From: Ruegeria sp. HKCCD4315 | GTDB taxonomy: Bacteria; Pseudomonadota; Alphaproteobacteria; Rhodobacterales; Rhodobacteraceae | Assembly (NCBI RefSeq): GCF_013112245.1 | Contig: NZ_WVRN01000001.1 | Coordinates: 2,422,501 to 2,486,500, forward strand | Direction of reading: 5' to 3' | DNA: 64,000 nucleotides | Part shown: positions 16,825 to 26,067 of the stretch, piece by piece | How positions within the stretch are numbered: the stretch's first letter is position 1 | How the letters are laid out: each line of letters opens with the position of its first letter | Position numbers and translations under genes: made by a program | The notes under the pieces: generated by a model | Told to the model about the DNA's origin: nothing | What the model saw: only the letters and a program-made list of their open reading frames with translations | The model's database searches: none

Positions 16825-16996
16825 TTTGACGCATTTTCCTACACTTTGTTCCATCAAGAACCGAAAATGAAAGAATATGCAGACGGTTTCTCAATCTACA
16901 GATCACGAAGGCGGCGTTCGTGACGTCATCGTGAAGACCATCGTTTTCGGTGCACGCGCGAAATATCCTTGCTCGGTTGTCTGAAATGCGCCAACT

Positions 16997-17012
16997 TTGA
17001 CTCATGCGTCAA
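16997..17012. promoter_or_regulatory. TTGAC-N6-GTCAA dyad upstream of the ABC transporter operon
   Basis: A 5-bp inverted repeat with six-base spacing lies 48 bases before the binding-protein start, in a 235-base gap. TTGAC may itself be part of a promoter. A similar TTTGACGCA stretch lies at 16827-16835 without its inverted partner. Operator role is inference. Confidence 0.35.
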
Positions 17013-17059
17013 TAAAAAGTCCGCAAAGGGCTAAAACCACTCAATAGGGAGAATACTCA

Positions 17060-18646
17060 ATGAACGAACAAATCACGCACATGGCCGGCCAGGTCACCGC
17101 CGGGAAGATGACCCGCCGCGAATTTATGGGGAAAGCTGCGGCTTTAGGCGTCTCGGCAGCGATGGCCAGCACGATGTTTGCGGATGCCGCGCGGGCGGCA
17201 GGGCCCAAAAAAGGCGGTGACCTGAAGTTTGGCCTGCAAGGTGGCGAATCAACTAACTCGCTTGACCCGGCGACCTATGCAAGCTCAGTTCCCTTCCAGA
17301 ACGGCAAACAATTCGGCGATCAGTTGGTTGAAGTGGCACCCGATGGCACCATCGAACCGCGCCTGGCAGAAAGCGTAGAAGGTAGCGCAGACGCCAAAGT
17401 ATGGACATTTAAGCTGCGTCAAGGCGTTGAGTTCCACAACGGAAAAACGATGACCAGCGAAGACGTGCTTAAAACGATGCAGCGTCACTCGAACGAAGAC
17501 TCGAAATCTGGTGCGCTTGGCATCATGAAAGGTATCGAGTCCATGAAAGCTGACGGGGACAACTTCCAAGTCACGCTGACTGAGCCAAACGCTGACCTGC
17601 CCTATCTGATGGCCGACTATCATTTGATCGTTCAGCCTGACGGAGGGATGGAGAATCCTGGCGCAGGCATCGGAACCGGACCTTATAAGGTAGAAGTGGA
17701 TGAACCCGGTGTACGCCACCTTTACACAAAGTTCGAAAACCACTGGAACTCGGATTTCGGAAATTTCGACAGTGTAGAAGTGATCGTGATCAACGATGCT
17801 ACGGCCCGCACGGCCGCGCTTCAATCTGGACAAGTTCACGCAATCAACCGGGTCGAACCGAAAGTGGCCGACCTTTTGGGACGCGCGCCAAACCTGACAG
17901 TGCACTCGACCGCAGGTCGCGGGCACTATGTCTTCATCATGCACATTGACACTGCACCGTTCGACAGCAACGAACTGCGCCTCGCTCTGAAACACGCCAT
18001 CAACCGAGAGGATCTGGTTGAGAAAGTGCTTCGAGGCTATGGTTCGATCGGGAACGACATGCCGATCAACGCGGCTTACCCGCTGTTTGATGAGACTATT
18101 CCGCAGCGCGAATTCAGCGTTGAAAAGGCCGCTGAGCATTATCAAAAGTCGGGCCATGACGGTTCGCCAATTATTCTGCGTGTGGCAGATGGCGCCTTCC
18201 CTGGTGCGGTAGATGCAGCGGCCCTGTTCCAACAGTCTGCAGCAGAAGCTGGAATTCCGCTTGAGATCAAGCGTGAGCCAAATGATGGCTACTGGTCGGA
18301 AGTCTGGAATGTTCAGCCATTCTGCGCGTCCTACTGGGGTGGCCGTCCGGTTCAGGATCAAATGTATGCGACTGCCTATCTGTCGACTGCGGACTGGAAC
18401 GACACGCGGTTCAAGGTCCCGGCCTTCGACGACTTGCTGTTCGCCGCACGTGCTGAACTTGACCCTGAAAAGCGCAAAGGTATCTACAGCCAGATGGGCA
18501 TGATGGTCCGCGATGAAGGCGGTCTGATCTGTCCGATGTTCAACGACTTTGTTGAGGGCATCAGCAACCAGTTGGACGGTTGGGAAACCGACCCGACACA
18601 AGAGCTGATGAACGGCAATATGTCCCGCAAAATGTGGTTCGTCTGA
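17060..18646 (+). CDS. ABC transporter substrate-binding protein (peptide/opine type, family 5)
   Basis: A periplasmic solute-binding protein of 528 residues in the DppA/OppA family. The N-terminus has a twin-arginine signal (MTRREFMGKAAALGVSAAM, then ADAARAA), so it is probably exported folded by Tat. Family features include LDPATYASSVPF near the start, VWTFKLRQGVEFHNGKTMTS, and ALKHAINREDLVEKVL. Substrates of this family include di- and oligopeptides, nickel, opines and glutathione; the sequence does not fix which. It heads a four-gene operon with matching permeases and a fused ATPase. GGGAG lies ahead of ATG 17060. Confidence 0.92.
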   Translation: MNEQITHMAGQVTAGKMTRREFMGKAAALGVSAAMASTMFADAARAAGPKKGGDLKFGLQGGESTNSLDPATYASSVPFQNGKQFGDQLVEVAPDGTIEPRLAESVEGSADAKVWTFKLRQGVEFHNGKTMTSEDVLKTMQRHSNEDSKSGALGIMKGIESMKADGDNFQVTLTEPNADLPYLMADYHLIVQPDGGMENPGAGIGTGPYKVEVDEPGVRHLYTKFENHWNSDFGNFDSVEVIVINDATARTAALQSGQVHAINRVEPKVADLLGRAPNLTVHSTAGRGHYVFIMHIDTAPFDSNELRLALKHAINREDLVEKVLRGYGSIGNDMPINAAYPLFDETIPQREFSVEKAAEHYQKSGHDGSPIILRVADGAFPGAVDAAALFQQSAAEAGIPLEIKREPNDGYWSEVWNVQPFCASYWGGRPVQDQMYATAYLSTADWNDTRFKVPAFDDLLFAARAELDPEKRKGIYSQMGMMVRDEGGLICPMFNDFVEGISNQLDGWETDPTQELMNGNMSRKMWFV

Positions 18647-18661
18647 TCCGGGCTACTGTAT

Positions 18662-19618
18662 ATGCATCCCATCATCAAACTGGTGTTCCAGCGCTTAGCG
18701 CTGGGACTCTTGCTTCTCTTCGGTGCATCGGCTCTGATATTCGGCCTCACTGAAGCCCTTCCCGGGGACGCGGCGCAAGCCGTCCTTGGCCAATCCGCAA
18801 CCCCCGAAGCGCTGGCAAACCTGCGCGAAGAAATGGGCCTCAACCGGCCAGCCCTGACCCGCTATTTTGAATGGTTGGGTGGCATTGTTCAGGGTGATCT
18901 GGGCCAATCACTGACAAACAAGCTCGACATCGCTGAATCCGTTGGCAGCCGTCTGGGCAACACACTGTTTCTGGCGTTCTGGGCCGCTATTATTTCGGTT
19001 CCACTGGCTATCTTCCTGGGCCTTCTGGCGGTCCGCTACCGCAACCGCTGGCCCGACAAGATGATTTCGGCGGTCACACTGACCACGATCTCTATCCCCG
19101 AATTCCTGATCGGTTATGTGCTGGTCTACTTCGTTGCCGTCAAACTGGGCTTCTTCTCGCCGCTTGCAATGATCAACGACAGCATGACCCTTGGGCAAAA
19201 GCTGAACTCTATCGCTTTGCCTGTCATCGTGCTGACTCTGGTGGTTTTGGCGCACATGATGCGTATGACCCGCGCTGCAATCCTAAACGTGATGCAGTCG
19301 GCCTATGTCGAGACGGCAGAGCTTAAGGGCCTGAGCAACTTTCAGGTGATCTACCGCCACGCATTTCCGAATGCCATCGCACCTATTGTAAACGTGGTCA
19401 TGCTGAACCTGGCCTACCTCGTTGTTGGCGTCGTCGTGGTCGAGGTCGTCTTCGTCTATCCCGGCATGGGGCAATATCTGGTGGATCACGTGACCAAGCG
19501 TGACGTGCCCGTTGTCCTGGCCTGCGGTGTAATCTTCGCCGCGATCTATATCGGTTTGAACATGATTGCAGACATCGTCTCGATCCTTGCCAACCCAAGG
19601 TTGAGGCATCCGAAATGA
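18662..19618 (+). CDS. ABC transporter permease (DppB type)
   Basis: The first inner-membrane permease of the peptide-type importer, 318 residues. It has an N-terminal transmembrane segment (LALGLLLLFGASALIFGLTE), the DppB-type periplasmic loop, and five further helices. The coupling-helix EAA motif for ATPase contact is seen in AYVETAELKGLSNFQVIYRH. It lies 15 bases after the binding-protein gene, and its stop overlaps the next start (ATGA at 19615-19618). Confidence 0.94.
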   Translation: MHPIIKLVFQRLALGLLLLFGASALIFGLTEALPGDAAQAVLGQSATPEALANLREEMGLNRPALTRYFEWLGGIVQGDLGQSLTNKLDIAESVGSRLGNTLFLAFWAAIISVPLAIFLGLLAVRYRNRWPDKMISAVTLTTISIPEFLIGYVLVYFVAVKLGFFSPLAMINDSMTLGQKLNSIALPVIVLTLVVLAHMMRMTRAAILNVMQSAYVETAELKGLSNFQVIYRHAFPNAIAPIVNVVMLNLAYLVVGVVVVEVVFVYPGMGQYLVDHVTKRDVPVVLACGVIFAAIYIGLNMIADIVSILANPRLRHPK

Positions 19619-20430
19619 AGAACATTCCTATCTCTGCAATGATCGGTCTTGGCTTTACCGGCCTGTACTTCTTTGTTGCCATCTTTGCCCCCCTGCTGGC
19701 CCCTTATGGCATGGCCGAGGTCGTCGGCGACGTGTGGGAGCCGTCAAGCTCGCAATTCTGGCTGGGCACGGACAACATTGGCCGCGATCTTCTCAGCCGC
19801 ATGATCTATGGCGGGCGCACGACGATCTTCATCGCCACGGCAGCAACGATCCTCAGCTTTGTGACCGGCTCGGTCCTGGGTTTTCTGGCGGCAGTTATGG
19901 GCGGCTGGGTCGATCAGGTCATGTCACGTACAGTTGATCTGATCATGTCGATTCCATCGCTGATCTTCGCATTGGTGGTTCTGGCCATGGTTCCGGTCAC
20001 CATCCCTGTTCTGATCATTGTCATGGGCCTGCTGGATGCCACGCGCGTCTATCGTCTGGCGCGCGCTGTTGCGGTGGACATCGCAGTAATGGATTACGTC
20101 GAAGCCTCGCGCCTGCGGGGTGAAGGCCAGATCTGGGTGATCTTCCGCGAAATCCTTCCCAATGCTCTGTCGCCGCTGGTGGCTGAACTGGGTTTGCGTT
20201 TCATCTTCATGGTCCTGTTTGTCTCGACCCTGTCCTTCCTGGGTCTGGGCGTTCAGCCGCCGCTGGCGGACTGGGGCGGCATCGTGAAGGAAAACAAGGA
20301 CGGCATCGTCTACGGTATCGGTGCGGCGCTGTATCCCGCTGTCGCCATCGCGACGCTGGCGATTTCGGTCAACCTGGTGGCTGACTGGGTCCTGAACCGC
20401 ACCACATCACTGAAAGGAGGCCGGGGATGA
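19615..20430 (+). CDS. ABC transporter permease (DppC type)
   Basis: The second permease of the importer, 271 residues. It contains the DppC-type loop ending FWLGTDNIGRDLLSRMIYGG and the EAA coupling motif in DYVEASRLRGEGQIWVIFRE, with about six transmembrane helices. It overlaps both neighbours by four bases (ATGA), a mark of translational coupling within the operon. Confidence 0.94.
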   Translation: MKNIPISAMIGLGFTGLYFFVAIFAPLLAPYGMAEVVGDVWEPSSSQFWLGTDNIGRDLLSRMIYGGRTTIFIATAATILSFVTGSVLGFLAAVMGGWVDQVMSRTVDLIMSIPSLIFALVVLAMVPVTIPVLIIVMGLLDATRVYRLARAVAVDIAVMDYVEASRLRGEGQIWVIFREILPNALSPLVAELGLRFIFMVLFVSTLSFLGLGVQPPLADWGGIVKENKDGIVYGIGAALYPAVAIATLAISVNLVADWVLNRTTSLKGGRG

Positions 20431-22064
20431 GCGATCCACTTCTCAAGGTCCGCGACCTCAAGATCGGCGCAACCGTGTATCCACCGGGTGAAAAACCTCA
20501 TGACATCGAGATCGTGCACGGGGTCAGCTTTGACCTCGAGCGCGGCAAGGTGCTGGGCCTGATCGGGGAATCCGGCGCCGGGAAATCCACCATCGGTCTG
20601 GCCTCAATGGCTTATGGCCGGGGCGGTGTGAAGATCACCGGTGGTGAGGTTTGGGTCAACGGGCGTGATATCCTGAAAACCTCGCACGGGGATATCCGCA
20701 AGCTGCGCGGTGGCGAAGTCACGTATGTGTCTCAGTCCGCCGCGGCATCCTTCAACCCGGCCAAGAAGATCATGGATCAGGTGGTCGAGGCTGCGGTCGA
20801 ACAGAAAAAGTTCAGCCGCAAAGAGGCCGAAGGTCGGGCGCGTGAACTGTTCGCCAAGCTGGGTTTGCCCGACCCGGACAATATCGGCGAAAGGTACCCG
20901 CATCAGGTTTCGGGTGGACAGTTGCAGCGCTGCATGACGGCTCTGGCCTTGTGCCCCGAGCCTGATCTTGTGGTCTTCGATGAACCCACCACGGCGTTGG
21001 ATGTGACTACCCAAATCGATGTTCTGATGGCGATCAAAGAAGCCATCGCAGACACCGGGGTTGCTGCACTTTACATCACCCATGACTTGGCAGTTGTGGC
21101 GCAGGTTAGCGATGACATCATGGTTCTGCGCATGGGCAATACGGTCGAGTACGGCAACACGGATCAGATCATCAACAATCCGCAGGAGGAATACACGCAG
21201 GCGCTGGTCTCGGTTCGCTCAATTGAGCATGAAGAAAAGCAGCCGACACCTGAACCGGTGCTCAGCGTTGACGGTATCACCGCGCGTTACAAGGGGTTGA
21301 ACTTCGACGTGTTGCACAACGTCAATGTCGAGCTTCATCCGGGGCAGACACTGGCCGTTGTGGGCGAATCCGGCTCGGGTAAATCGACGCTGGCGCGGGT
21401 CATCACCGGGTTGTTGCCCCCTCGGGATGGTGAAATCACCTTTGCCGGGCGCAAACTATCGCCAGACCTCAAAGGCCGAACCCGCGAAGACCTGCGCGAA
21501 TTACAGATGATCTACCAGATGGCCGACGTGGCGATGAACCCGCGTCAGACCGTAGGAACCATCATCGGCCGGCCGCTGGAGTTCTACTTCAATATGCGGG
21601 GCGCGGAAAAGCGCAAGCGGGTCATCGAACTCCTGGATGAGATCGAGTTGGGCGAAAAGTTCATCGACCGCTATCCGGCCGAGCTGTCCGGTGGTCAAAA
21701 ACAGCGTGTCTGCATCGCCCGGTCACTGGCGGCAAAGCCGAAAATGATCATCTGTGATGAGGTCACCTCGGCGCTCGACCCTCTGGTGGCGGATGGCATT
21801 CTCAAGCTGCTGCTGGATCTGCAAAAGATCGAGAACGTGGCCTATCTGTTCATCACCCACGATCTGGCGACGGTCCGCGCGATCAGCGACAGCATCGCGG
21901 TGATGTATCAGGGGCGCGTGGTGCGCTACGGGCCGAAATCGCAGGTGCTGAGCCCGCCGTTTGACGACTATACCGACCTTCTGCTCAGCTCGGTGCCCGA
22001 AATGCATCTGGGTTGGCTGGAAGAGGTTGTCGCCCATCGCAAGATGGAGAGCGCAGGGAACTGA
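20427..22064 (+). CDS. Fused double ABC ATPase (DppD-DppF type)
   Basis: One 545-residue chain holding both ATPases of the importer. The first nucleotide-binding domain has Walker A GESGAGKST and signature VSGGQLQRC. The second has Walker A GESGSGKST and signature LSGGQKQRV, with Walker B LVVFDEPTTALD and MIICDEVTSALD respectively. Each is followed by the oligopeptide-transporter C-terminal extension. Fusion fixes a 1:1 ratio of the two domains. The gene ends the operon and is followed by a terminator-like hairpin. Confidence 0.95.
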   Translation: MSDPLLKVRDLKIGATVYPPGEKPHDIEIVHGVSFDLERGKVLGLIGESGAGKSTIGLASMAYGRGGVKITGGEVWVNGRDILKTSHGDIRKLRGGEVTYVSQSAAASFNPAKKIMDQVVEAAVEQKKFSRKEAEGRARELFAKLGLPDPDNIGERYPHQVSGGQLQRCMTALALCPEPDLVVFDEPTTALDVTTQIDVLMAIKEAIADTGVAALYITHDLAVVAQVSDDIMVLRMGNTVEYGNTDQIINNPQEEYTQALVSVRSIEHEEKQPTPEPVLSVDGITARYKGLNFDVLHNVNVELHPGQTLAVVGESGSGKSTLARVITGLLPPRDGEITFAGRKLSPDLKGRTREDLRELQMIYQMADVAMNPRQTVGTIIGRPLEFYFNMRGAEKRKRVIELLDEIELGEKFIDRYPAELSGGQKQRVCIARSLAAKPKMIICDEVTSALDPLVADGILKLLLDLQKIENVAYLFITHDLATVRAISDSIAVMYQGRVVRYGPKSQVLSPPFDDYTDLLLSSVPEMHLGWLEEVVAHRKMESAGN

Positions 22065-22094
22065 TCCACGCTTGTGACAGTTCCATGAAATCTG

Positions 22095-22135
22095 AAAATC
22101 CCGGTGCTTTGTCAGATGACAGGTGTCGGGATTTT
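22095..22135 (+). terminator. Terminator-like hairpin after the ABC importer operon
   Basis: AAAATCCCG (22095-22103) pairs with CGGGATTTT (22127-22135). The A/T-flanked stem closes a 23-base loop and the downstream arm ends in TTTT, so it could work in either direction. Confidence 0.65.
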
Positions 22136-22215
22136 GCTATTGGGGGCGTGAACAGTCGCGTATAGGGCCGCGAATCTCCTAGGCTCGGCTGAAGAATTTA
22201 CTGAAAGGCTCGGGC

Positions 22216-23052
22216 ATGGACCGCAAACTTCTGCTCATCATTCTTGACGGCGTCCCCTACCGCAATTTTCGTCGTTTGTTTGGCAATCTGGAAGGCTGGG
22301 TCGACAGTGGCGACGCACGGGTTTGGAAGTTGCGGGCCGTGCTGCCTTCGACGTCGGCCAGCTGCTATGCGTCAATCCACACAGGTGTGACACCGCAGGA
22401 ACATGGCTGCACCGGCAACGGCAACGTCTTTCGTTTGAGCCACAAGGACGTATTCAGTCAGGTTCGCGAAGGTGGCGGCGTAACCGGAGCAGTAACGCAT
22501 AGCTACTGGTCCCAGTTCTTCAACCGCCACCCGTTCGACTATGTCCGTGACATTGAATATGACGAGCCCGAAAGCCAGACGATCAACCATGGTCGTTTCC
22601 ACAGCATGACGGGATATGGCAAAGACAACCAGATGACGCCATCCGACGTGGACCTGTATGGGACACTTACCAATCTGTGCCTGCGCTTCGGGCTGGACTA
22701 TGGCATCCTTCACACCTGCACGCTGGACAGTATGGGCCACCGTTTCTTCCACGATTGCGAAGAAATGGATCATGCTTGCTTTGTCGCTGACGAGATGCTG
22801 GCCCCTTTTATACCCCGCTGGCGTCAGCTGGGATATGATGTGATCGTAACCGCCGATCACGGGCAGGACGAGCGCGGCCATCACGGCGGTCGTGGCCCGT
22901 TGCAACAGGAAACAGCACTGTATTACTTCGGCGACGCAGAAGGACCTGACGCAGAGACCGTCATCAGCCAGTTGCAATTGGCACCGACAATCCTGAGCCG
23001 AATGGGTGCCCCCATTGCAGAGACGATGAAAGGCGAAGTGTTCCTGCGATAA
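22216..23052 (+). CDS. Alkaline phosphatase superfamily phosphodiesterase/nucleotide pyrophosphatase-like protein
   Basis: A 278-residue enzyme of the alkaline phosphatase superfamily (type I phosphodiesterase/nucleotide pyrophosphatase branch). It begins RKLLLIILDGVPYRNF with the first metal Asp. The nucleophile region is LPSTSASCYASIHTGV, and the remaining metal ligands are in HTCTLDSMGHRF and VTADHGQDERGHHGG. No signal peptide is seen, so it is probably cytosolic. It follows the importer operon on the same strand behind a hairpin and its own ribosome site (GAAAGGCTCGGGC), so it may hydrolyse a phosphoester brought in by that importer; this is speculative. Confidence 0.85.
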   Translation: MDRKLLLIILDGVPYRNFRRLFGNLEGWVDSGDARVWKLRAVLPSTSASCYASIHTGVTPQEHGCTGNGNVFRLSHKDVFSQVREGGGVTGAVTHSYWSQFFNRHPFDYVRDIEYDEPESQTINHGRFHSMTGYGKDNQMTPSDVDLYGTLTNLCLRFGLDYGILHTCTLDSMGHRFFHDCEEMDHACFVADEMLAPFIPRWRQLGYDVIVTADHGQDERGHHGGRGPLQQETALYYFGDAEGPDAETVISQLQLAPTILSRMGAPIAETMKGEVFLR

Positions 23053-23082
23053 GGCGAAAGCGTCTTTGCACCAAGATAATTT

Positions 23083-24006
23083 TTAGTCGTAAGACCAGAT
23101 CCCTTGTCCCAGGGCTTCGACAGCGACCGAGATACGTTCGAAGCTTTCCGCAGCGCGTTTTACCGAGGTCCGTGCCCGCAGATAGCCGTGCACAAGGCCA
23201 GGCTCGTTGATCCAATGGGCCTGGCCCCCTGCTGCGGTAATTCGCTGACAGTAGTTCAGACCGTCATCACGCAACGGGTCACAATCGGCCGTCACAACCA
23301 CAGTCGGGGGCAGGTTCGAAAAGTCGCTGTCCTGCAAGGGCGCGTAGGTCGGGTCGTTCTGCGGCTGTTCACCTGAACATCGGACGGTCTCATAGAACTT
23401 GATATCGTCCAATGTCAGCAATGGCGCATGGGCGTGTTCAAGATATGAACCCTGACTACGGTCGCCGCCAAGCCCCGGATAGATCAGCACTTGTCCTAAG
23501 ATGCCGTCCAATCGCCCACGCGCGTGATGGGCAACGGCAGCGGAAAGGTTCCCACCGGCACTGTCTCCCGCCAGGATCAGCGGGTCACCATATTCACGCG
23601 CCGCCCAATTCACCGCCGTCCAACAGTCCTCGAACTGCGCAGGATGCACGTGTTCCGGGCACAGCCGGTAGTCAACTGAAACAACACGATACCCTGTCTG
23701 GGCGCACAGTTCGGCGCAGACATCGTCATGGCTGTCCAACCCACCCACAACGAACCCACCACCATGGAAATAGACGATAGTTCGGGTGGGTTGCCCGGCG
23801 GTGTAGATACGGACCGGAACGCCATCAGCCGCCTGATCCTGTGTTTCTACACCCGCAGGGCAAGGTTGTCGGAAATCCTGACACATGGTGTCATAGACGC
23901 GACGCTGATCCTGAATTGAAAGATCAACCGCATCATCGGGATAGCTTTCAGCCGTGCGACGTATGAACGCCCAGGTTTCCTCGTCAATCAGGCGTTCATA
24001 GTCCAT
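23083..24006 (-). CDS. Alpha/beta hydrolase (hormone-sensitive lipase family esterase)
   Basis: A 307-residue serine esterase of the HSL (bacterial group IV) family. The oxyanion motif HGGGFVVGG, the nucleophile elbow GDSAGGN, the Asp region TADCDPLRDDG and the catalytic His in GLVHGYLRA are all visible. Such enzymes hydrolyse short-chain carboxylic esters. It starts 12 bases after the stop of the acyl-CoA synthetase gene, so hydrolysis of an ester followed by CoA activation of the released acid is a reasonable pairing. Confidence 0.92.
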   Translation of the reverse strand: MDYERLIDEETWAFIRRTAESYPDDAVDLSIQDQRRVYDTMCQDFRQPCPAGVETQDQAADGVPVRIYTAGQPTRTIVYFHGGGFVVGGLDSHDDVCAELCAQTGYRVVSVDYRLCPEHVHPAQFEDCWTAVNWAAREYGDPLILAGDSAGGNLSAAVAHHARGRLDGILGQVLIYPGLGGDRSQGSYLEHAHAPLLTLDDIKFYETVRCSGEQPQNDPTYAPLQDSDFSNLPPTVVVTADCDPLRDDGLNYCQRITAAGGQAHWINEPGLVHGYLRARTSVKRAAESFERISVAVEALGQGIWSYD

Positions 24007-24018
24007 TGTCCCTCCGGC

Positions 24019-25908
24019 TTACTCAGACCACTCCCATGGCTGGGTAAATGCGCCCAGCACTTTTGAGACATCGTCTTCCGAAGATCCGTTCGCGTCAAGC
24101 TGCGCGACAAGACCGCGCTTTTTGTCGTCGATCACTGAAACAACACGTGCCGAAACATCAGCTGCCTCAAGCGCACCATTATAGATACGTGTGATGGCCT
24201 GCTTGCGCAGATCGGGCTTAAAGACCTTACCAACCGCAGTTTTCGGCAGTTCGTCCAGAATGGTCATATGCTTGGGCTGCGCCGCACGTTCATGTACATG
24301 AACCTTGCAGTAGTCCATAAGCTCTTTTTCCGTGACCGACGCCCCGTCGACCAGTTCGACAAACGCACATGGCACTTCACCGGAATGCGCGTCTGGTTGA
24401 CCGATGGCACCTGCAAACGCGACAGCTTCATGTCCCAATAGCGCTTCTTCGATCTCGGCTGGGTCGATGTTATGGCCACCGCGAATGATCAGATCCTTGG
24501 CGCGACCCGTGATCCACAGATAGCCGTCTTCGTCAAACCGCCCCAGATCACCCGTGCGCAAATACTTGTCGTAATAGTAAAGATCGACATTCTTGTCGGC
24601 CTCGGTATAGGTGTTGCCCGCATAGACACCGGGGTTCGAGATACAGATTTCTCCGATTTGATCCGTACCGCATTCGACCGGTCCATCCGGCCCGCTTTGC
24701 AGGATTTTTACATCCGTATAGGGGAACGGAATACCGATCGATCCGATCTTTTTCTCACCATCCACAGGATTGCACGACACCAGACACGTGGCCTCGGTCA
24801 GGCCATAGCCTTCAACGATCTTCACACCCGTGGCTTCTTCAAAGCGACGGAACAACTCAACCGGCAGCGGGGCCGAGCCAGAGAAGGCCGTTTTCACGCT
24901 TGAGATATCGGCATCGACCGGGCGCTGCATTTTGGCCGAAATAGCGGTGGGTACGGTGATGATAAAGCTCACCTTCCAGCGTTCGATCAGCTTCCAGAAA
25001 TTGTCGAAAACGCCGTCTCCGCGATACCCGGCCGGTGTCGGGAAGATTACATGTGCGCCCGAGGACACGGCCGCCATCATAATCACGTGCACCGCAAAGA
25101 CGTGGAACATGGGAAGCGGGCACATGATGACGTCGTTTTCGTCAAACAACAGCGTGTGACCCAGCCAGCCGTTATAGACGAGGCCGGAATACTTGTGCTG
25201 CGCCACTTTTGGCATACCCGTCGTACCACCCGTATGGAAGTAACAGGCAACGCGGTCTTCCTTGCTGTCTTCAAACGTCAGCGTGGTCGGCTGCTTGGCC
25301 AGCTCTTTATTAAAGTTCTTGTAGTTCGCATGGGCCAGTTTTTCCTTGTCACCCATCTTTGGGCGCAGGAACGGCACCAGCCAGGATTTGGGTGGCGTAA
25401 GATAACGATTCAGGTCGATTTCCAAAATGGTGTTGACCTTGGGGGCGTGACGCACAGCCTCTTCCACCTTCTGGGCCACATCCGTTTTTGGGAACGATTT
25501 CAGCGTCACCACAACCTTGGCGCCGGTCTCGCGAAGGATGGCCGCGATCTGTTCCGGCTCAAGCAGCGGGTTGATCGGGTTCACGATCCCGGCTACCGCT
25601 CCGCCCATCATCGTGATCAGCGTCTCGTTACAGTTTGGCAGCACATAGGCCACTACATCTTTTTCGCCAACGCCCAGCGAACGGAACAGGTTCGCCGCCT
25701 GGTTAACCTTGCCCTGCAGTTGCGACCAGGTCAGGGTCTCGGCCTTGTCGGTTGGCCCCGAGAACAGTTGAAAACTGATGGCATTGTGGTTGGGAAACTT
25801 CTCTGCCGTGCGCGACAAGAGCTGATGGAAGGTGACGGGTAAATCCCGATCCTCCCACGGCATTTCCTGTTCCATGCGCGTTTTGTCTTCCAATCCCACA
25901 AAAGCCAT
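24019..25908 (-). CDS. Acyl-CoA synthetase (AMP-forming)
   Basis: An ANL-superfamily ligase of 629 residues that activates a carboxylic acid to its CoA thioester via an acyl-adenylate. The AMP-binding loop YFHTGGTTGMPKVAQ, the adenine motif VEGYGLTEATCL, the hinge YLRTGDLGRFDEDGYLWITG and the C-terminal Lys region LPKTAVGKVFKP are intact. A tail of about 60 residues after the usual end is longer than in most FadD-type enzymes. The substrate is not known. GGGAGG lies before ATG 25908. The esterase gene lies directly downstream. Confidence 0.92.
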   Translation of the reverse strand: MAFVGLEDKTRMEQEMPWEDRDLPVTFHQLLSRTAEKFPNHNAISFQLFSGPTDKAETLTWSQLQGKVNQAANLFRSLGVGEKDVVAYVLPNCNETLITMMGGAVAGIVNPINPLLEPEQIAAILRETGAKVVVTLKSFPKTDVAQKVEEAVRHAPKVNTILEIDLNRYLTPPKSWLVPFLRPKMGDKEKLAHANYKNFNKELAKQPTTLTFEDSKEDRVACYFHTGGTTGMPKVAQHKYSGLVYNGWLGHTLLFDENDVIMCPLPMFHVFAVHVIMMAAVSSGAHVIFPTPAGYRGDGVFDNFWKLIERWKVSFIITVPTAISAKMQRPVDADISSVKTAFSGSAPLPVELFRRFEEATGVKIVEGYGLTEATCLVSCNPVDGEKKIGSIGIPFPYTDVKILQSGPDGPVECGTDQIGEICISNPGVYAGNTYTEADKNVDLYYYDKYLRTGDLGRFDEDGYLWITGRAKDLIIRGGHNIDPAEIEEALLGHEAVAFAGAIGQPDAHSGEVPCAFVELVDGASVTEKELMDYCKVHVHERAAQPKHMTILDELPKTAVGKVFKPDLRKQAITRIYNGALEAADVSARVVSVIDDKKRGLVAQLDANGSSEDDVSKVLGAFTQPWEWSE

Positions 25909-26067
25909 GTGGTTCCTCCCGTATGATCTCCCGCATTTCGCGCGGGCTTGTTGTTCGCCTCCAAGATGGGATCAAAACCGACCACGCGCAAGCGAGGGCT
26001 TAGCTGTGACAACGGGTAAAATGTAGAATGACGCTACGGCGAATGGGAAAATGCCCGTGCGTCACCC

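Noticed and set aside
17285..18601. 438-codon minus-strand frame
   Set aside because: Antisense to the ABC binding protein, with no ribosome site or domain.
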